Of a stretch of DNA of 9,928 nt, positions 1-7,471 are shown one piece after another. The notes below the pieces were generated by a model. The model saw only the letters and a program-made list of their open reading frames with translations, made no database searches and was not told the origin of the DNA. Every line of letters begins with the position of its first letter. Positions within the stretch are counted from its first letter, which is position 1. A program made the translations under genes and the position numbers. The stretch comes from Bacteroidales bacterium UBA4353 (GTDB taxonomy: Bacteria > Bacteroidota > Bacteroidia > Bacteroidales > Paludibacteraceae): the NCBI GenBank assembly GCA_002394025.1, contig DGSV01000034.1, positions 737 to 10,664 on the forward strand, written 5' to 3'.

Positions 1-278
1 TCTTGCTGACTGATGTCAAGAATTGTGTTACGTCGATGTATGCCTGAGTTACAGAACAAGGCATTGATTCCGCCAAAGGTATCCACAGCCACACGGGCGG
101 CACGCTCCATAGCCGCCTTGTCTGAAGAGTCGGCTTTGACAAAACAGGCGCCGGCAGGGATAGTTTCGGGCTGCTGAATATCGGTAAATAACACGTTCCA
201 GCCTTCATGCAAAAACTTGTCAACAGTAGCGGCTCCTATACCGCTCGAACCTCCGGTGATAAAAATTGTTTTGGACAT
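1..278 (-). CDS. Short-chain dehydrogenase/reductase (SDR), N-terminal part, runs off left edge
   Basis: This is the first 92 codons of an NAD(P)-dependent oxidoreductase of the classical SDR family; the catalytic Tyr-x-x-x-Lys part lies outside the window. The start is the ATG at 276-278, directly followed by a beta strand (KTIFIT) and the glycine-rich cofactor motif TGGSSGIG at residues 8-15. An acidic residue at the end of the second strand (D33 in FTDI) favours NAD over NADP, by family rule. D50 in KADSSD fits the conserved Asp that contacts adenine. The usual NNAG motif after strand 4 appears as CNSG (residues 76-79), a tolerated variant. The gene lies 58 bases downstream of the sugar-kinase gene on the same strand and shows no recognisable promoter of its own, so it may be co-transcribed with it. 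A perfect palindrome lies in the gap. The substrate cannot be told from this half. Confidence 0.9.
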   Translation of the reverse strand, partial: MSKTIFITGGSSGIGAATVDKFLHEGWNVLFTDIQQPETIPAGACFVKADSSDKAAMERAARVAVDTFGGINALFCNSGIHRRNTILDISQQ

Positions 279-299
279 AAGATTGCTATTTATTCTACC

Positions 300-315
300 C
301 TTTTCTTAAGAAAAG
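300..315. repeat. 16-base perfect palindrome upstream of the SDR gene
   Basis: The sequence CTTTTCTTAAGAAAAG equals its own reverse complement. It lies between the kinase stop and the SDR start, with its edge 22 bases upstream of the SDR ATG. As RNA it could fold into a 6-base-pair stem with a TTAA loop, but no U-run follows on either strand, so an intrinsic terminator is unlikely. A dimeric-regulator operator is possible but unproven. AT-rich palindromes also arise by chance. Confidence 0.35.
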
Positions 316-336
316 TTTACCGCGAATGTTATTCTC

Positions 337-1164
337 TTATTGCAGAGGTTCTTTGAGCAGGTTACCAAGGGTGAGGTTGTGTTTTTCGATGGCTTGCCGC
401 AACTGCTCACGAAATACGTATGCTATGGAGCCCACGCAATGAATGGGTGTAAGTGCCGGAAGATGATAGGCAAGGATGTTACGCCTGATAAAGGCATCGA
501 AGCTGTCATCTACCAAGGTGCGAATTGCCGCATTATCAATATGTTCGGCTATGAAATAGGTGTACTGCGCAAGATATTTATTGGGTTTAGGTTCACGATA
601 TACATGTTTGACGACATCGGCAACCGTGAGTTGGTATTTATCCCTGAAGGCTTGTGATATATCCTCCGGCATAAGTCCTTTGAGCATATCCGCCACGAGT
701 CTTTTTCCGAGGTATGCCCCCCCACCCTCATCTCCGAGTATAAAGCCCAGCGATGGTACGGAATGTGCTATTTTTTCGCCGTCGTAGTAGCAGGTGTTAG
801 AGCCTGTTCCGAGTATCGCGCAGACACCGCTTTTGTTGCCCAGTAGCGCTTTGCAGGCTCCTAACATGTCGCTATCCACGGTGATACGTGCATGCTTGAA
901 AAATTCCGCCAACACGTCGCGCATCCTGCCCAGAGGCTCTTCGCCGGCGCAACCCGCGCCATAGAATTCCACAATCTCTATCGGGCCCACCCACCAGATG
1001 GTGGCAAGGCGAGGCATGAGTTCGGAACTGACGATGTGACGTATGTGCTCAGCATCCATCAAAGACGGATTGATGCCGGAGGTGTAGTAGTGGCTGCGCT
1101 GACCGCTGTTGGTGCTGACGAGCCAATGGGTCTTGGTAGAACCGCTATCAGCGATGATTTTCAT
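337..1164 (-). CDS. BadF/BadG/BcrA/BcrD-type sugar kinase, probably N-acetylglucosamine kinase
   Basis: A 275-residue cytoplasmic kinase of the ASKHA (actin/hexokinase/Hsp70) ATPase fold. In Bacteroidota, proteins of this size and type are usually called N-acetylglucosamine kinases, phosphorylating GlcNAc salvaged from peptidoglycan or host glycans. Motifs seen: phosphate-1 loop DSGSTKT at residues 6-12; GAGCAGEE at 69-76; a DSD segment at 97-99 where the catalytic acidic residue is expected; phosphate-2 loop LGTGSN at 118-123; GDEGGGAYLG at 144-153; and a C-terminal adenosine-type motif, VGSIAYVF. The length is normal for the family and the start ATG (1162-1164) gives the expected N-terminal strand MKIIADSG. 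A TAAATTTG element lies 19 bases upstream. The SDR gene follows on the same strand. The exact sugar is inferred from family resemblance; a glucosamine kinase or another BadF-family role remains possible. Confidence 0.85.
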   Translation of the reverse strand: MKIIADSGSTKTHWLVSTNSGQRSHYYTSGINPSLMDAEHIRHIVSSELMPRLATIWWVGPIEIVEFYGAGCAGEEPLGRMRDVLAEFFKHARITVDSDMLGACKALLGNKSGVCAILGTGSNTCYYDGEKIAHSVPSLGFILGDEGGGAYLGKRLVADMLKGLMPEDISQAFRDKYQLTVADVVKHVYREPKPNKYLAQYTYFIAEHIDNAAIRTLVDDSFDAFIRRNILAYHLPALTPIHCVGSIAYVFREQLRQAIEKHNLTLGNLLKEPLQ

Positions 1165-1183
1165 AGCAAAGGATATTATTATG

Positions 1184-1215
1184 CAAATTTACGCTTTTTA
1201 TGGCAAATAAAGAAA
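1184..1215 (-). promoter_or_regulatory. Bacteroidota-type promoter for the sugar-kinase gene
   Basis: Read on the minus strand, TAAATTTG (1191 to 1184) matches the TAnnTTTG -7 consensus. It is preceded, after a 20-base spacer, by TTTC (1215 to 1212), one mismatch from the TTTG -33 element. Transcription would begin near 1178, giving a leader of about 13 bases before the ATG at 1164. Confidence 0.55.
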
Positions 1216-1230
1216 TTATTATTAACTTTG
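1197..1230 (+). promoter_or_regulatory. Bacteroidota-type promoter for the DUF975 operon
   Basis: TAACTTTG at 1223-1230 matches the TAnnTTTG -7 consensus. A weak -33 element, TTTA, lies at 1197-1200 with 22 bases between. Transcription would begin about 6 bases downstream, near 1236, leaving roughly 18 bases of leader before the ATG at 1254. The promoter overlaps the oppositely directed kinase promoter. Confidence 0.55.
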
Positions 1231-1253
1231 CATATAACTCTAAAAATGGTATT

Positions 1254-2048
1254 ATGCTTACATCTCTATCAGAAATTCGCTCTCGCGCCCGTCAGTCCTT
1301 GAACGGTCATTGGGGACAGGCGGCACTCATCACCCTTGTGCTTTTTATATTCACATCCATGGTATCTTTAGTGGCTAACATACCTTTCCTTACATGGATA
1401 ACAATGGTGACAGTGATTTTAGAATACTCGTACTCCGTGGCTCTCTACCGCTGTCACCGCGGTAGTGACGAGTACGATGACTTGTTCAATCTTTTTATTG
1501 ACTTGGGGAACGGCAAGTGGAAGATGTATCTTCTGTATTCGTTAGCGTACATTATTCCGCTCTTAATACTGATAGTAATAGTAACAGCGATATACATCGC
1601 TGCCTTGTATTTCGCTGATTTGACTGATTTTAGCACGCTGGCAAACATTCACGACAGCATTTCCGGCACCATAGCTGTGTTAGGCATTATCTGGCCATGC
1701 GTGGTATTGATAGTGATTATGGCTGTATATATTCAACTGGGCATGGCATTGGTGCCCTACATCATCTTTGACCATCCTGAGTTGGGGTGCGTTGACGTTC
1801 TTCGCCGCAGTTGGTTCATGATGAATGGATATAAGTGGAAGTTATTCCTTTTGCAACTATCATTTATCGGTTGGGGTATTTTGTGTGTATTAACCTTGAT
1901 GATAGGTTTTCTTTGGCTTCGCCCATATATATACACATCCATAGCAGAATTTTACCTGCAGGTTAAAGCCGAGCACGGCGAATTGGGAGACCAAGTGATT
2001 TATGAAGAAGATGAAGTGGAAGTAGTTGAGGCGGAAGAAATCGGCTGA
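1254..2048 (+). CDS. DUF975 family integral membrane protein
   Basis: A 264-residue inner-membrane protein of unknown function. The N-terminus, with SRARQSLNGHWGQAAL around residues 10-25 leading straight into a hydrophobic segment, is typical of DUF975. About five membrane segments are visible, near residues 23-41, 44-62, 90-119, 140-172 and 196-222. A conserved-looking RRSWFMMNGYKWK stretch (184-196) sits before the last one. The tail after residue 243 is strongly acidic (EEDEVEVVEAEE). The reading frame is open from an ATG at 1200, but that codon lies upstream of the predicted transcription start near 1236 and would add 18 residues unlike the family, so ATG 1254 is preferred. The stop codon shares one base with the methyltransferase start (TGATG), suggesting translational coupling. 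The biochemical role is not known. Confidence 0.85.
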   Translation: MLTSLSEIRSRARQSLNGHWGQAALITLVLFIFTSMVSLVANIPFLTWITMVTVILEYSYSVALYRCHRGSDEYDDLFNLFIDLGNGKWKMYLLYSLAYIIPLLILIVIVTAIYIAALYFADLTDFSTLANIHDSISGTIAVLGIIWPCVVLIVIMAVYIQLGMALVPYIIFDHPELGCVDVLRRSWFMMNGYKWKLFLLQLSFIGWGILCVLTLMIGFLWLRPYIYTSIAEFYLQVKAEHGELGDQVIYEEDEVEVVEAEEIG

Positions 2049-2593
2049 TGGGTTACGAGAAGTTGACAATAAGCGAGATGGGGCGTATGAGCGTTGAGGC
2101 TTATCGCCTTGCTGACAAGTTGCCAATCGATGTAGTGCTTGACAACGTACGTTCGCGCCACAACATTGGTGCTGTACTGCGCACAAGCGATGCTTTTCGC
2201 ATAAACAGGGTTCACCTTTGCGGTATATGTAGTGTGCCTCCAAATGCCGAGATACATAAAACAGCGTTGGGGGCAGAAGATAGTGTGCAGTGGCAATATC
2301 ATGCTGACACGCTATCCGCCGTCAACGAGCTCCATGACAAGGGTTTTAAGGTCTATGCCATTGAGCAAGCCCATGGTAGTACGCCTCTGAGTGATATACG
2401 CCTTGAAAAAAACGCGGCAATCGCAGTAGTGTTCGGGCATGAAGTATATGGTGTGGCGCAGGAAGTCGTAGATGCCTGCGATGGGTGCATAGAAATACCG
2501 CAATACGGCACCAAACACTCACTGAACGTGTCCGTCACAGCAGGCATAGTACTTTATGAATTATCAGAACAATTAAGAAAATCGGACTCATGA
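2048..2593 (+). CDS. SpoU/TrmH-family RNA 2'-O-methyltransferase
   Basis: A 181-residue SPOUT-class methyltransferase that transfers a methyl group from S-adenosylmethionine to a ribose 2'-hydroxyl in tRNA or rRNA. All three family motifs are present: motif 1, NVRSRHNIGAVLRT (33-46), with the conserved Asn39 and Arg45; motif 2, FGHEVYGV (129-136); and motif 3, IPQYGTKHSLNVS (150-162), which forms the knotted SAM-binding loop, followed by the usual hydrophobic helix (AGIVLYEL). It is a compact version with almost no extra N-terminal RNA-binding domain, closer in size to TrmL or TrmH cores than to RlmB. The target nucleotide cannot be deduced. It starts within the stop of the DUF975 gene and its own stop overlaps the nitroreductase start by four bases (ATGA), so it is the middle gene of a coupled operon. 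Confidence 0.9.
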   Translation: MGYEKLTISEMGRMSVEAYRLADKLPIDVVLDNVRSRHNIGAVLRTSDAFRINRVHLCGICSVPPNAEIHKTALGAEDSVQWQYHADTLSAVNELHDKGFKVYAIEQAHGSTPLSDIRLEKNAAIAVVFGHEVYGVAQEVVDACDGCIEIPQYGTKHSLNVSVTAGIVLYELSEQLRKSDS

Positions 2594-3336
2594 CAATCAA
2601 AGACCGCCGCAGTATTCGCCACTATAGTGCTGACGTCGTCAGTGAAGAACTTTTGAATAGTATCATTGACGAAGCCCAGCGGGCATCAAACACCGGTAAT
2701 ATGCAAACTTATAGCGTCATCATAACTCGTGATGAGGCACAAAAAAAACTCTTGGCACCGGCGCATTTCAACCAACCTATGGTCACCTCAGCGCCTATAG
2801 TGCTCACAATATGTGCTGATTTTCACCGTTTTTCACGCTGGTGCGAAGAACGTTGCGCTATACCGGGATTTGACAACATCCAATCGTTTGTCGGAGCCTC
2901 AATAGATGCCATGCTTCTTGCGCAGAATATCGCCACCATAGCCGAACGTGAGGGACTGGGAATTTGTTTTTTGGGTACCACGACATATAACGCCCTGCAG
3001 ATTATTGAGACTCTGCATTTGCCGCGCCTTGTGATGCCGCTCACCACAATCACTATGGGATATCCGGCTTCCATGCCAGAACAGCCAGACAGAATTCCCG
3101 TGAGCGGAATAATTCATAATGAGACATATCGAGAATATACAAGTGCCGAAATCAATGCTCTTTATGAGCAAAAAGAAGCGCGCGATGACAGCAAAAAATT
3201 CATCGAGGAAAATAATAAAGAAACTTTGGCACAGGTATTCACCGACGTGCGATATCCTAAGAGCGCAAGCGATTTCTTTTCGGTAGAATTCATCAAAGCT
3301 TTGCGTCGGCAAGGTTTCATTGCCGAAGAGCAGTAG
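2590..3336 (+). CDS. NfsA/FRP-like FMN-dependent nitroreductase
   Basis: A 248-residue flavin oxidoreductase of the nitroreductase fold, which uses NAD(P)H to reduce nitroaromatics, quinones or flavins by two-electron steps. Seen: the FMN-phosphate-binding N-terminal motif RRSIRHY (6-12); a conserved helix GASIDAMLLAQNIATIAEREGLGICFLG (102-129); a GYP turn (157-159); and a C-terminal stretch with FTDVRYPKSASDFFS (217-231) and the ending FIKALRRQGF, as in NfsA/FRP-type proteins of Bacteroidales. The length is typical for the NfsA group. These enzymes are usually soluble homodimers with FMN at the dimer interface. The start ATG overlaps the methyltransferase stop. The gene ends 13 bases short of the convergent sbcC stop. 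The physiological substrate is unknown; proteins of this family can activate nitro prodrugs such as metronidazole, but that is not shown here. Confidence 0.88.
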   Translation: MTIKDRRSIRHYSADVVSEELLNSIIDEAQRASNTGNMQTYSVIITRDEAQKKLLAPAHFNQPMVTSAPIVLTICADFHRFSRWCEERCAIPGFDNIQSFVGASIDAMLLAQNIATIAEREGLGICFLGTTTYNALQIIETLHLPRLVMPLTTITMGYPASMPEQPDRIPVSGIIHNETYREYTSAEINALYEQKEARDDSKKFIEENNKETLAQVFTDVRYPKSASDFFSVEFIKALRRQGFIAEEQ

Positions 3337-3351
3337 AAACCGGCTACAGCT
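3329..3351. terminator. Imperfect hairpin across the two convergent stop codons (weak)
   Basis: AGC-A-GTAG, a 7-base loop, then CTAC-A-GCT: seven base pairs interrupted by one A-A mismatch. The dyad contains the nitroreductase stop (3334-3336) and reaches into the sbcC stop (3350-3352). There is no T-run on either side, so at best it is a weak or factor-assisted bidirectional terminator, and it may be chance. Confidence 0.2.
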
Positions 3352-6307
3352 AACACATCGAACATTCGACCGCCTTGACCACATTGTCGTGGCGTATGAG
3401 ATTGACCTTGAGGGGTATACGCTCCTTGAGGATTTCGACGTGGCTGATGAGTCCTATCTTTCGGCTTGATATTTGGTTGAGAGTAGCCAAGGCGTCAATC
3501 ACCACTTGCAGCGTGTCTTGGTCCAGAGCCCCGAAACCCTCGTCGATAAACAGGATGTCAGGACTTATGGTTTGATTGCCAAGGCTCATGAGCGCCAGCG
3601 CCAGCGAGAGCGATATTACAAAACTCTCGCCGCCCGACACCGTGGCAAACGTGCGCAGTTGCCCGCCGCAGTATTTGTCGCGGATTTGCACCACAAGGTT
3701 GTCGCCGGCGCACTCAAGGGCATAGCGCGGCATAAAGAGGTTCATATACGTGTTGGCATTAACGAGCAGCTCCTTGAGGACAAAAGCTTGGGCTATGGTG
3801 CGGAACTTGGGATTTTCGCGCGAACCGCCGAAGATGTCTGACAACTCATTCCACTTGTCGCATACAAGTTTTTTCTGCTCGGCGAGTTGTTTTTTTAACT
3901 CCACTTGCTCTGCCAAGTCCTTATATTGAGCCAGTCGCTGCTTAATTTTTCCGATGTCTTCGATGTTTTGCCGGTGCTGGTCTTCGTAGGTTTGCACGCG
4001 GCGGGATATTGACAGTTCGGTGTCGCATTGCGCTATGCACGGGTTGACGGCTTGGTGCGCCTGCAGCTCTTGGTCAATGGCTTGCAGCTGACCTCGCGTT
4101 TGCTCAATGAGCGACACAACTTGGTTAATCCTTGCTTCAAGTTTTTGCACAAACTCGTATGACATGCCGGCAAGTTTTGCCAGCATGTCCTGGTCAACAG
4201 CCGAGTTTTTGATGACCTGCCTTGCCTGCTCCTGACGCTCGCTTATGCTTTCTGCCGTTTGCTGATATGTCTGATTTTGCGCTGAATAGTCAGCGCATGC
4301 CTTGCGAAACGCGTCGTCAGAAAGCTCTTTTTCGGCGCTGTTTTCAGTTTCGTCATCGGGTTCGACGCTGATGTTCAGCGGGTCATACAGCGCCTTGAGG
4401 TTGAGGATGTTTTGATGTTTGAGGTTCAGCTGTCCTATCTTCGCTGTGCATTGCTGCAACAGCTTCTGCGCTTCGGCGCGCTGCTTGACAAGGGCGTCAT
4501 TGTCGGTGATTTGCTTTGCGAGTTCTTCGCTCTGCTTTTTCAGCAGTTCCTTGAGCGCTTCAAGGTCAGAGGTGTCATACCCGGCCTCAGATATTCTGCT
4601 GATGATTTTCTCACTCTCCTCATTGAGTTTCGTTGCCTTGTTCTGATTGGCGTTCATGTCGCGCTGCGCGGACTTAATTTTTTCTTCCGCGGCGGCTTGA
4701 GCGGCTGCGGCATTGAGCAGCGCCTGCTCTGTCTGACGCTTACGCAGCATGAGGTTTTGCAGGCACTGCTGATAAGGCGCTACGATTTTTGCGAACTCGT
4801 CGTCATGCTGCACATCGCCCACCGTTTGACCGCACACAGGGCACTGCGTGCCTCTGACAAGTTTGTGGCGCAGAGCTACCGCATAGTCGCTCACAGCGGC
4901 GCTGACGGCGTCGTACTGACGCTGGGTGTCGGTCAGTTGCTGCTCAATAGTTTCAGCGTCTGCCTGAAGTTGTTTGCGAGCTGACTCATTGTCAGACACT
5001 ATCTTTTTATTATCAGCTATTTGCTGTTCAGCCTCTTTTATGGCTTTGTTAACCTTGCTCAAGTCATCGATATTAGCGCTGAGGTTTCGGCAGTCAAGGA
5101 TTACGTTTTGCAGGGTGTTGTAAGTTTGCCTGACGTTGAGAGTCTCGAACCGGCCGAGCTTTTCGTCAATCACATTCAGGCTACTGTTGAGTTCTTGCAC
5201 GAGAGCGTTTTGCTTATTGATATCTGCTTCGATGTCAGCCTTTTGCTGTTTGCGCAGTTCCATAGACCGGCGGAGTGACGCGCGCAGTGCGGCAATGGCG
5301 TTTAACAGCTTTTTAAGGTCTTCTTGCTGCTTGTTTAATTGGCTGAGGGAGTTTATTGCGGCGCGTTCTTTTTCTGTCTGGTGCCAGAGCGCCACTTCTG
5401 TCTGCGCGTTGGCGAATATCTCGCTTTGGCTGATGTTGACATTATCCTGCAGTTGCTTTTCATAATTACCGCGCTGCTCTTTGAGTTTCGCAAGGCGTTG
5501 CAGCCACTCCAGTTGGGATTTCCATAGCTGACAGAGCCAGCTGCCGGTGGCGTCATCAGCGGCAATGACGTTGAGCCTATGGCGTTCCTCGTCAATCGTT
5601 TCGGGGCTCGGGCAGTTGGCGGCAACAGAATCGAGTTGCGCCATGATGAGCTCAAGGTCATGCTTTTCTTCCAGCGCCCGCTCCTTGATACGCTGTCCTA
5701 TGCGGGTGAAGATGTCGGTGCGCGTTATCTTCTCCAGTATCGCCGCCTTTTCTTTTGGTTCGGCTTTGAGGAATGCCGTGAAATCGCCTTGGGCAAGCAT
5801 CGTGGTGCGGCAAAACTGCTGAAAGTCAAGCCCTATCTTTTGTGTTATCAGAGCCTTGATGTCTGTCTTGCGCTCTATGACTTCGCCGGTGGGCAATGTC
5901 AGTGTGTATGTGGGTTCTGGCAAACTGTTGCCCCTGCCGAGGTGGAACGCCACCTTAGAATTATACTTGAGTCCGTCGTTGGCTTCAAAGTCGAGGCTGA
6001 CGTATGCCCTGTCGCCGGGCTGCAGACCGCGGCGCAGATACTGCCGGACATCGTTGATGGACATGTCAAGTTTCTGTCCTTTACGGAGATAGGTCTCGTC
6101 CTTGATCATGACGCCCTTGATGGCAGCAAGGCGCGGCGTGGTGTCGAACAGGGCAAGGCAAATGGCGTCAAGAATGGTAGACTTGCCGGAACCCGTGGGA
6201 CCATGGATGAGGAACATGGGTTCGGCAGAAAACACCGGCGAGCCAAAGTCGATGGTAGCGTTCTCGATGGAGTTGATATTGTGTATTTCGAGTTTCAGGA
6301 ATTTCAT
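3350..6307 (-). CDS. sbcC: SbcC, Rad50-like ATPase subunit of the SbcCD nuclease
   Basis: A 985-residue ABC-type SMC-like ATPase that, with SbcD, opens DNA hairpins and processes blocked or broken DNA ends. Domains in order: N-terminal ATPase lobe with Walker A GPTGSGKST (36-44) and Q-loop region LAQGDFTAFLKA (171-182); a long coiled coil rich in Gln, Lys, Glu and Ala, from about 205; the zinc hook CPVC at 489-492, close to mid-protein, where two molecules pair through Zn; the returning coiled coil; and the C-terminal lobe with ABC signature VSGGESF (890-896), Walker B ILFIDE (918-923), D-loop GALD (926-929) and switch histidine in LISHVE (H956). Every catalytic element is intact and the length is slightly short of the usual 1000-1050. 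Its ATG overlaps the sbcD stop (ATGA), so the two subunits are translationally coupled. The protein ends in CSMC, unusual but of unclear meaning. Confidence 0.97.
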   Translation of the reverse strand: MKFLKLEIHNINSIENATIDFGSPVFSAEPMFLIHGPTGSGKSTILDAICLALFDTTPRLAAIKGVMIKDETYLRKGQKLDMSINDVRQYLRRGLQPGDRAYVSLDFEANDGLKYNSKVAFHLGRGNSLPEPTYTLTLPTGEVIERKTDIKALITQKIGLDFQQFCRTTMLAQGDFTAFLKAEPKEKAAILEKITRTDIFTRIGQRIKERALEEKHDLELIMAQLDSVAANCPSPETIDEERHRLNVIAADDATGSWLCQLWKSQLEWLQRLAKLKEQRGNYEKQLQDNVNISQSEIFANAQTEVALWHQTEKERAAINSLSQLNKQQEDLKKLLNAIAALRASLRRSMELRKQQKADIEADINKQNALVQELNSSLNVIDEKLGRFETLNVRQTYNTLQNVILDCRNLSANIDDLSKVNKAIKEAEQQIADNKKIVSDNESARKQLQADAETIEQQLTDTQRQYDAVSAAVSDYAVALRHKLVRGTQCPVCGQTVGDVQHDDEFAKIVAPYQQCLQNLMLRKRQTEQALLNAAAAQAAAEEKIKSAQRDMNANQNKATKLNEESEKIISRISEAGYDTSDLEALKELLKKQSEELAKQITDNDALVKQRAEAQKLLQQCTAKIGQLNLKHQNILNLKALYDPLNISVEPDDETENSAEKELSDDAFRKACADYSAQNQTYQQTAESISERQEQARQVIKNSAVDQDMLAKLAGMSYEFVQKLEARINQVVSLIEQTRGQLQAIDQELQAHQAVNPCIAQCDTELSISRRVQTYEDQHRQNIEDIGKIKQRLAQYKDLAEQVELKKQLAEQKKLVCDKWNELSDIFGGSRENPKFRTIAQAFVLKELLVNANTYMNLFMPRYALECAGDNLVVQIRDKYCGGQLRTFATVSGGESFVISLSLALALMSLGNQTISPDILFIDEGFGALDQDTLQVVIDALATLNQISSRKIGLISHVEILKERIPLKVNLIRHDNVVKAVECSMC

Positions 6308-7461
6308 TGCTGTTCGTTGATTTGCTGTTCTATTTCGCGAAGCATGTTAATCATGTCTTGAGGCATGGGCTGATTGTGCGTTTGCCGGTAGTATTCTACA
6401 GCTATGTCCACGGGGTTCATCTGCTTGAGTTGTTGTGTTGAAATGACAGTTTCAGCAGTATGTTGCCTTGCTTCAAAGTTGACATTGAAATCCAGAAATC
6501 GCAAGTTCGTTTTGCTCTCCATGACAGCATCCACTTGCTGACGCGCATCGGTTGGCAGATAACGCTGTACAGTCACCGATAACACCACATAGCCCTGTTC
6601 ATCGGGATTGAAGAGGCGTAGTTGCTCTAAGGCTTGTTCAAAAGGCAGGTAACCACTTTGTGGCACGTAGTAGAAATGGCGTAGTTGCTTGACGGGCACT
6701 GACGTTATTTCCGGAGCATCGCCATGACTTTCAATATTGACCAGCGAGACCTCGTGCACAAAACGTTCTGCGGCATTGACGTGCAGTGCACTCCCCGAAT
6801 AGCGCACTGTTTTCACTGCGTCAACAAGCGTTTGGGGATGATGTATGTGCCCAAGAGCGAGATAGTCGTAGTAATTTCCCAACAGCGACACATCTTCCGT
6901 TTCCAACCCGCCAATCATGCCATTATGTCCGGACACATCAGCGCCGTGAACATAAGTGTGAGCCATCATAACTACCGGCAAATTATCGGTATTAACATTA
7001 CGCACATATTCTTGTGCTTTGAGGAATATAGATTTTTCGTTTTCCCAACTGCGCAGGTAAAAGTGCGGTATGGCTATCACGTAACCCTTGACAGGGATAT
7101 AAACGACATGTTGCATAGGGTCGTCATGATTTACCGTGCCAACGACATGCACGTTGGCATATCGGAATATGCTTTTGTTTGCTTCAAGTCGTGACGGGCT
7201 GTCATGATTGCCGGCTATGATGACGATAGTCATTGTCTTGCATGCTTCATGAAGTTGCACCATTGTGTCCGTATAAAGTTTTACGGCTTCGTTGTTCGGT
7301 GCCGCATTATGAAAAATGTCACCGCTGACGAGCAACGCATCGGGCTGCTCTGCGGTGACGAGGTCTGTTAGTTGGCTAAAAAAATATCGATGTTCGTCGG
7401 TGCGGGAATATTGCTTAATTTCCTGCCCTATATGCCAGTCGGCGGTGTGAATGAATTTCAT
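6304..7461 (-). CDS. sbcD: SbcD, Mre11-like nuclease subunit of SbcCD
   Basis: A 385-residue calcineurin-like metallophosphoesterase, the nuclease partner of SbcC (Mn-dependent exonuclease and hairpin endonuclease). The phosphoesterase motifs occur in order with their metal ligands: ADWHIG (D8, H10), SGDIFH (D48), AGNHDS (N85, H86), MMAHTYVHG (H168) and LGHIHHPQ (H205, H207), followed by YSGS (221-224), typical of SbcD. The C-terminal part (about 250-385) would form the capping and SbcC-binding region. The length fits the family. The start at 7459-7461 gives the canonical MKFIHTADWH opening and lies 10 bases after the outer membrane protein stop; the stop overlaps the sbcC start by four bases. 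No promoter is evident just upstream, so expression probably depends on read-through from upstream genes. Confidence 0.97.
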   Translation of the reverse strand: MKFIHTADWHIGQEIKQYSRTDEHRYFFSQLTDLVTAEQPDALLVSGDIFHNAAPNNEAVKLYTDTMVQLHEACKTMTIVIIAGNHDSPSRLEANKSIFRYANVHVVGTVNHDDPMQHVVYIPVKGYVIAIPHFYLRSWENEKSIFLKAQEYVRNVNTDNLPVVMMAHTYVHGADVSGHNGMIGGLETEDVSLLGNYYDYLALGHIHHPQTLVDAVKTVRYSGSALHVNAAERFVHEVSLVNIESHGDAPEITSVPVKQLRHFYYVPQSGYLPFEQALEQLRLFNPDEQGYVVLSVTVQRYLPTDARQQVDAVMESKTNLRFLDFNVNFEARQHTAETVISTQQLKQMNPVDIAVEYYRQTHNQPMPQDMINMLREIEQQINEQQ

Positions 7462-7471
7462 GACTCATGGT

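Noticed and set aside
300..315. Intrinsic terminator after the sugar kinase
   Set aside because: The palindrome folds into only six base pairs, mostly A-T, with no U-run following on the minus strand.
892..1302. A 136-codon plus-strand open frame antisense to the sugar kinase
   Set aside because: It overlaps the well-supported kinase and then the divergent promoter region and the DUF975 start. No family resemblance.
1890..2302. Overlapping minus-strand open frames opposite the DUF975/methyltransferase junction
   Set aside because: They are shadows of two clearly identified genes, rich in Cys, His and Arg without pattern.
4412..4984. A 190-codon Leu-rich open frame on the plus strand opposite the sbcC coiled coil
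   Set aside because: The Leu/Phe/Val richness is the mirror of the Gln/Lys/Glu/Ala codons of the coiled coil. It is not a real membrane protein.
5579..6361. A 260-codon open frame on the plus strand, antisense to sbcC and sbcD
   Set aside because: It lies opposite the highly conserved N-terminal ATPase region of sbcC. Its translation shows no domain or membrane pattern, and it has no promoter. It is a by-product of codon bias in sbcC.
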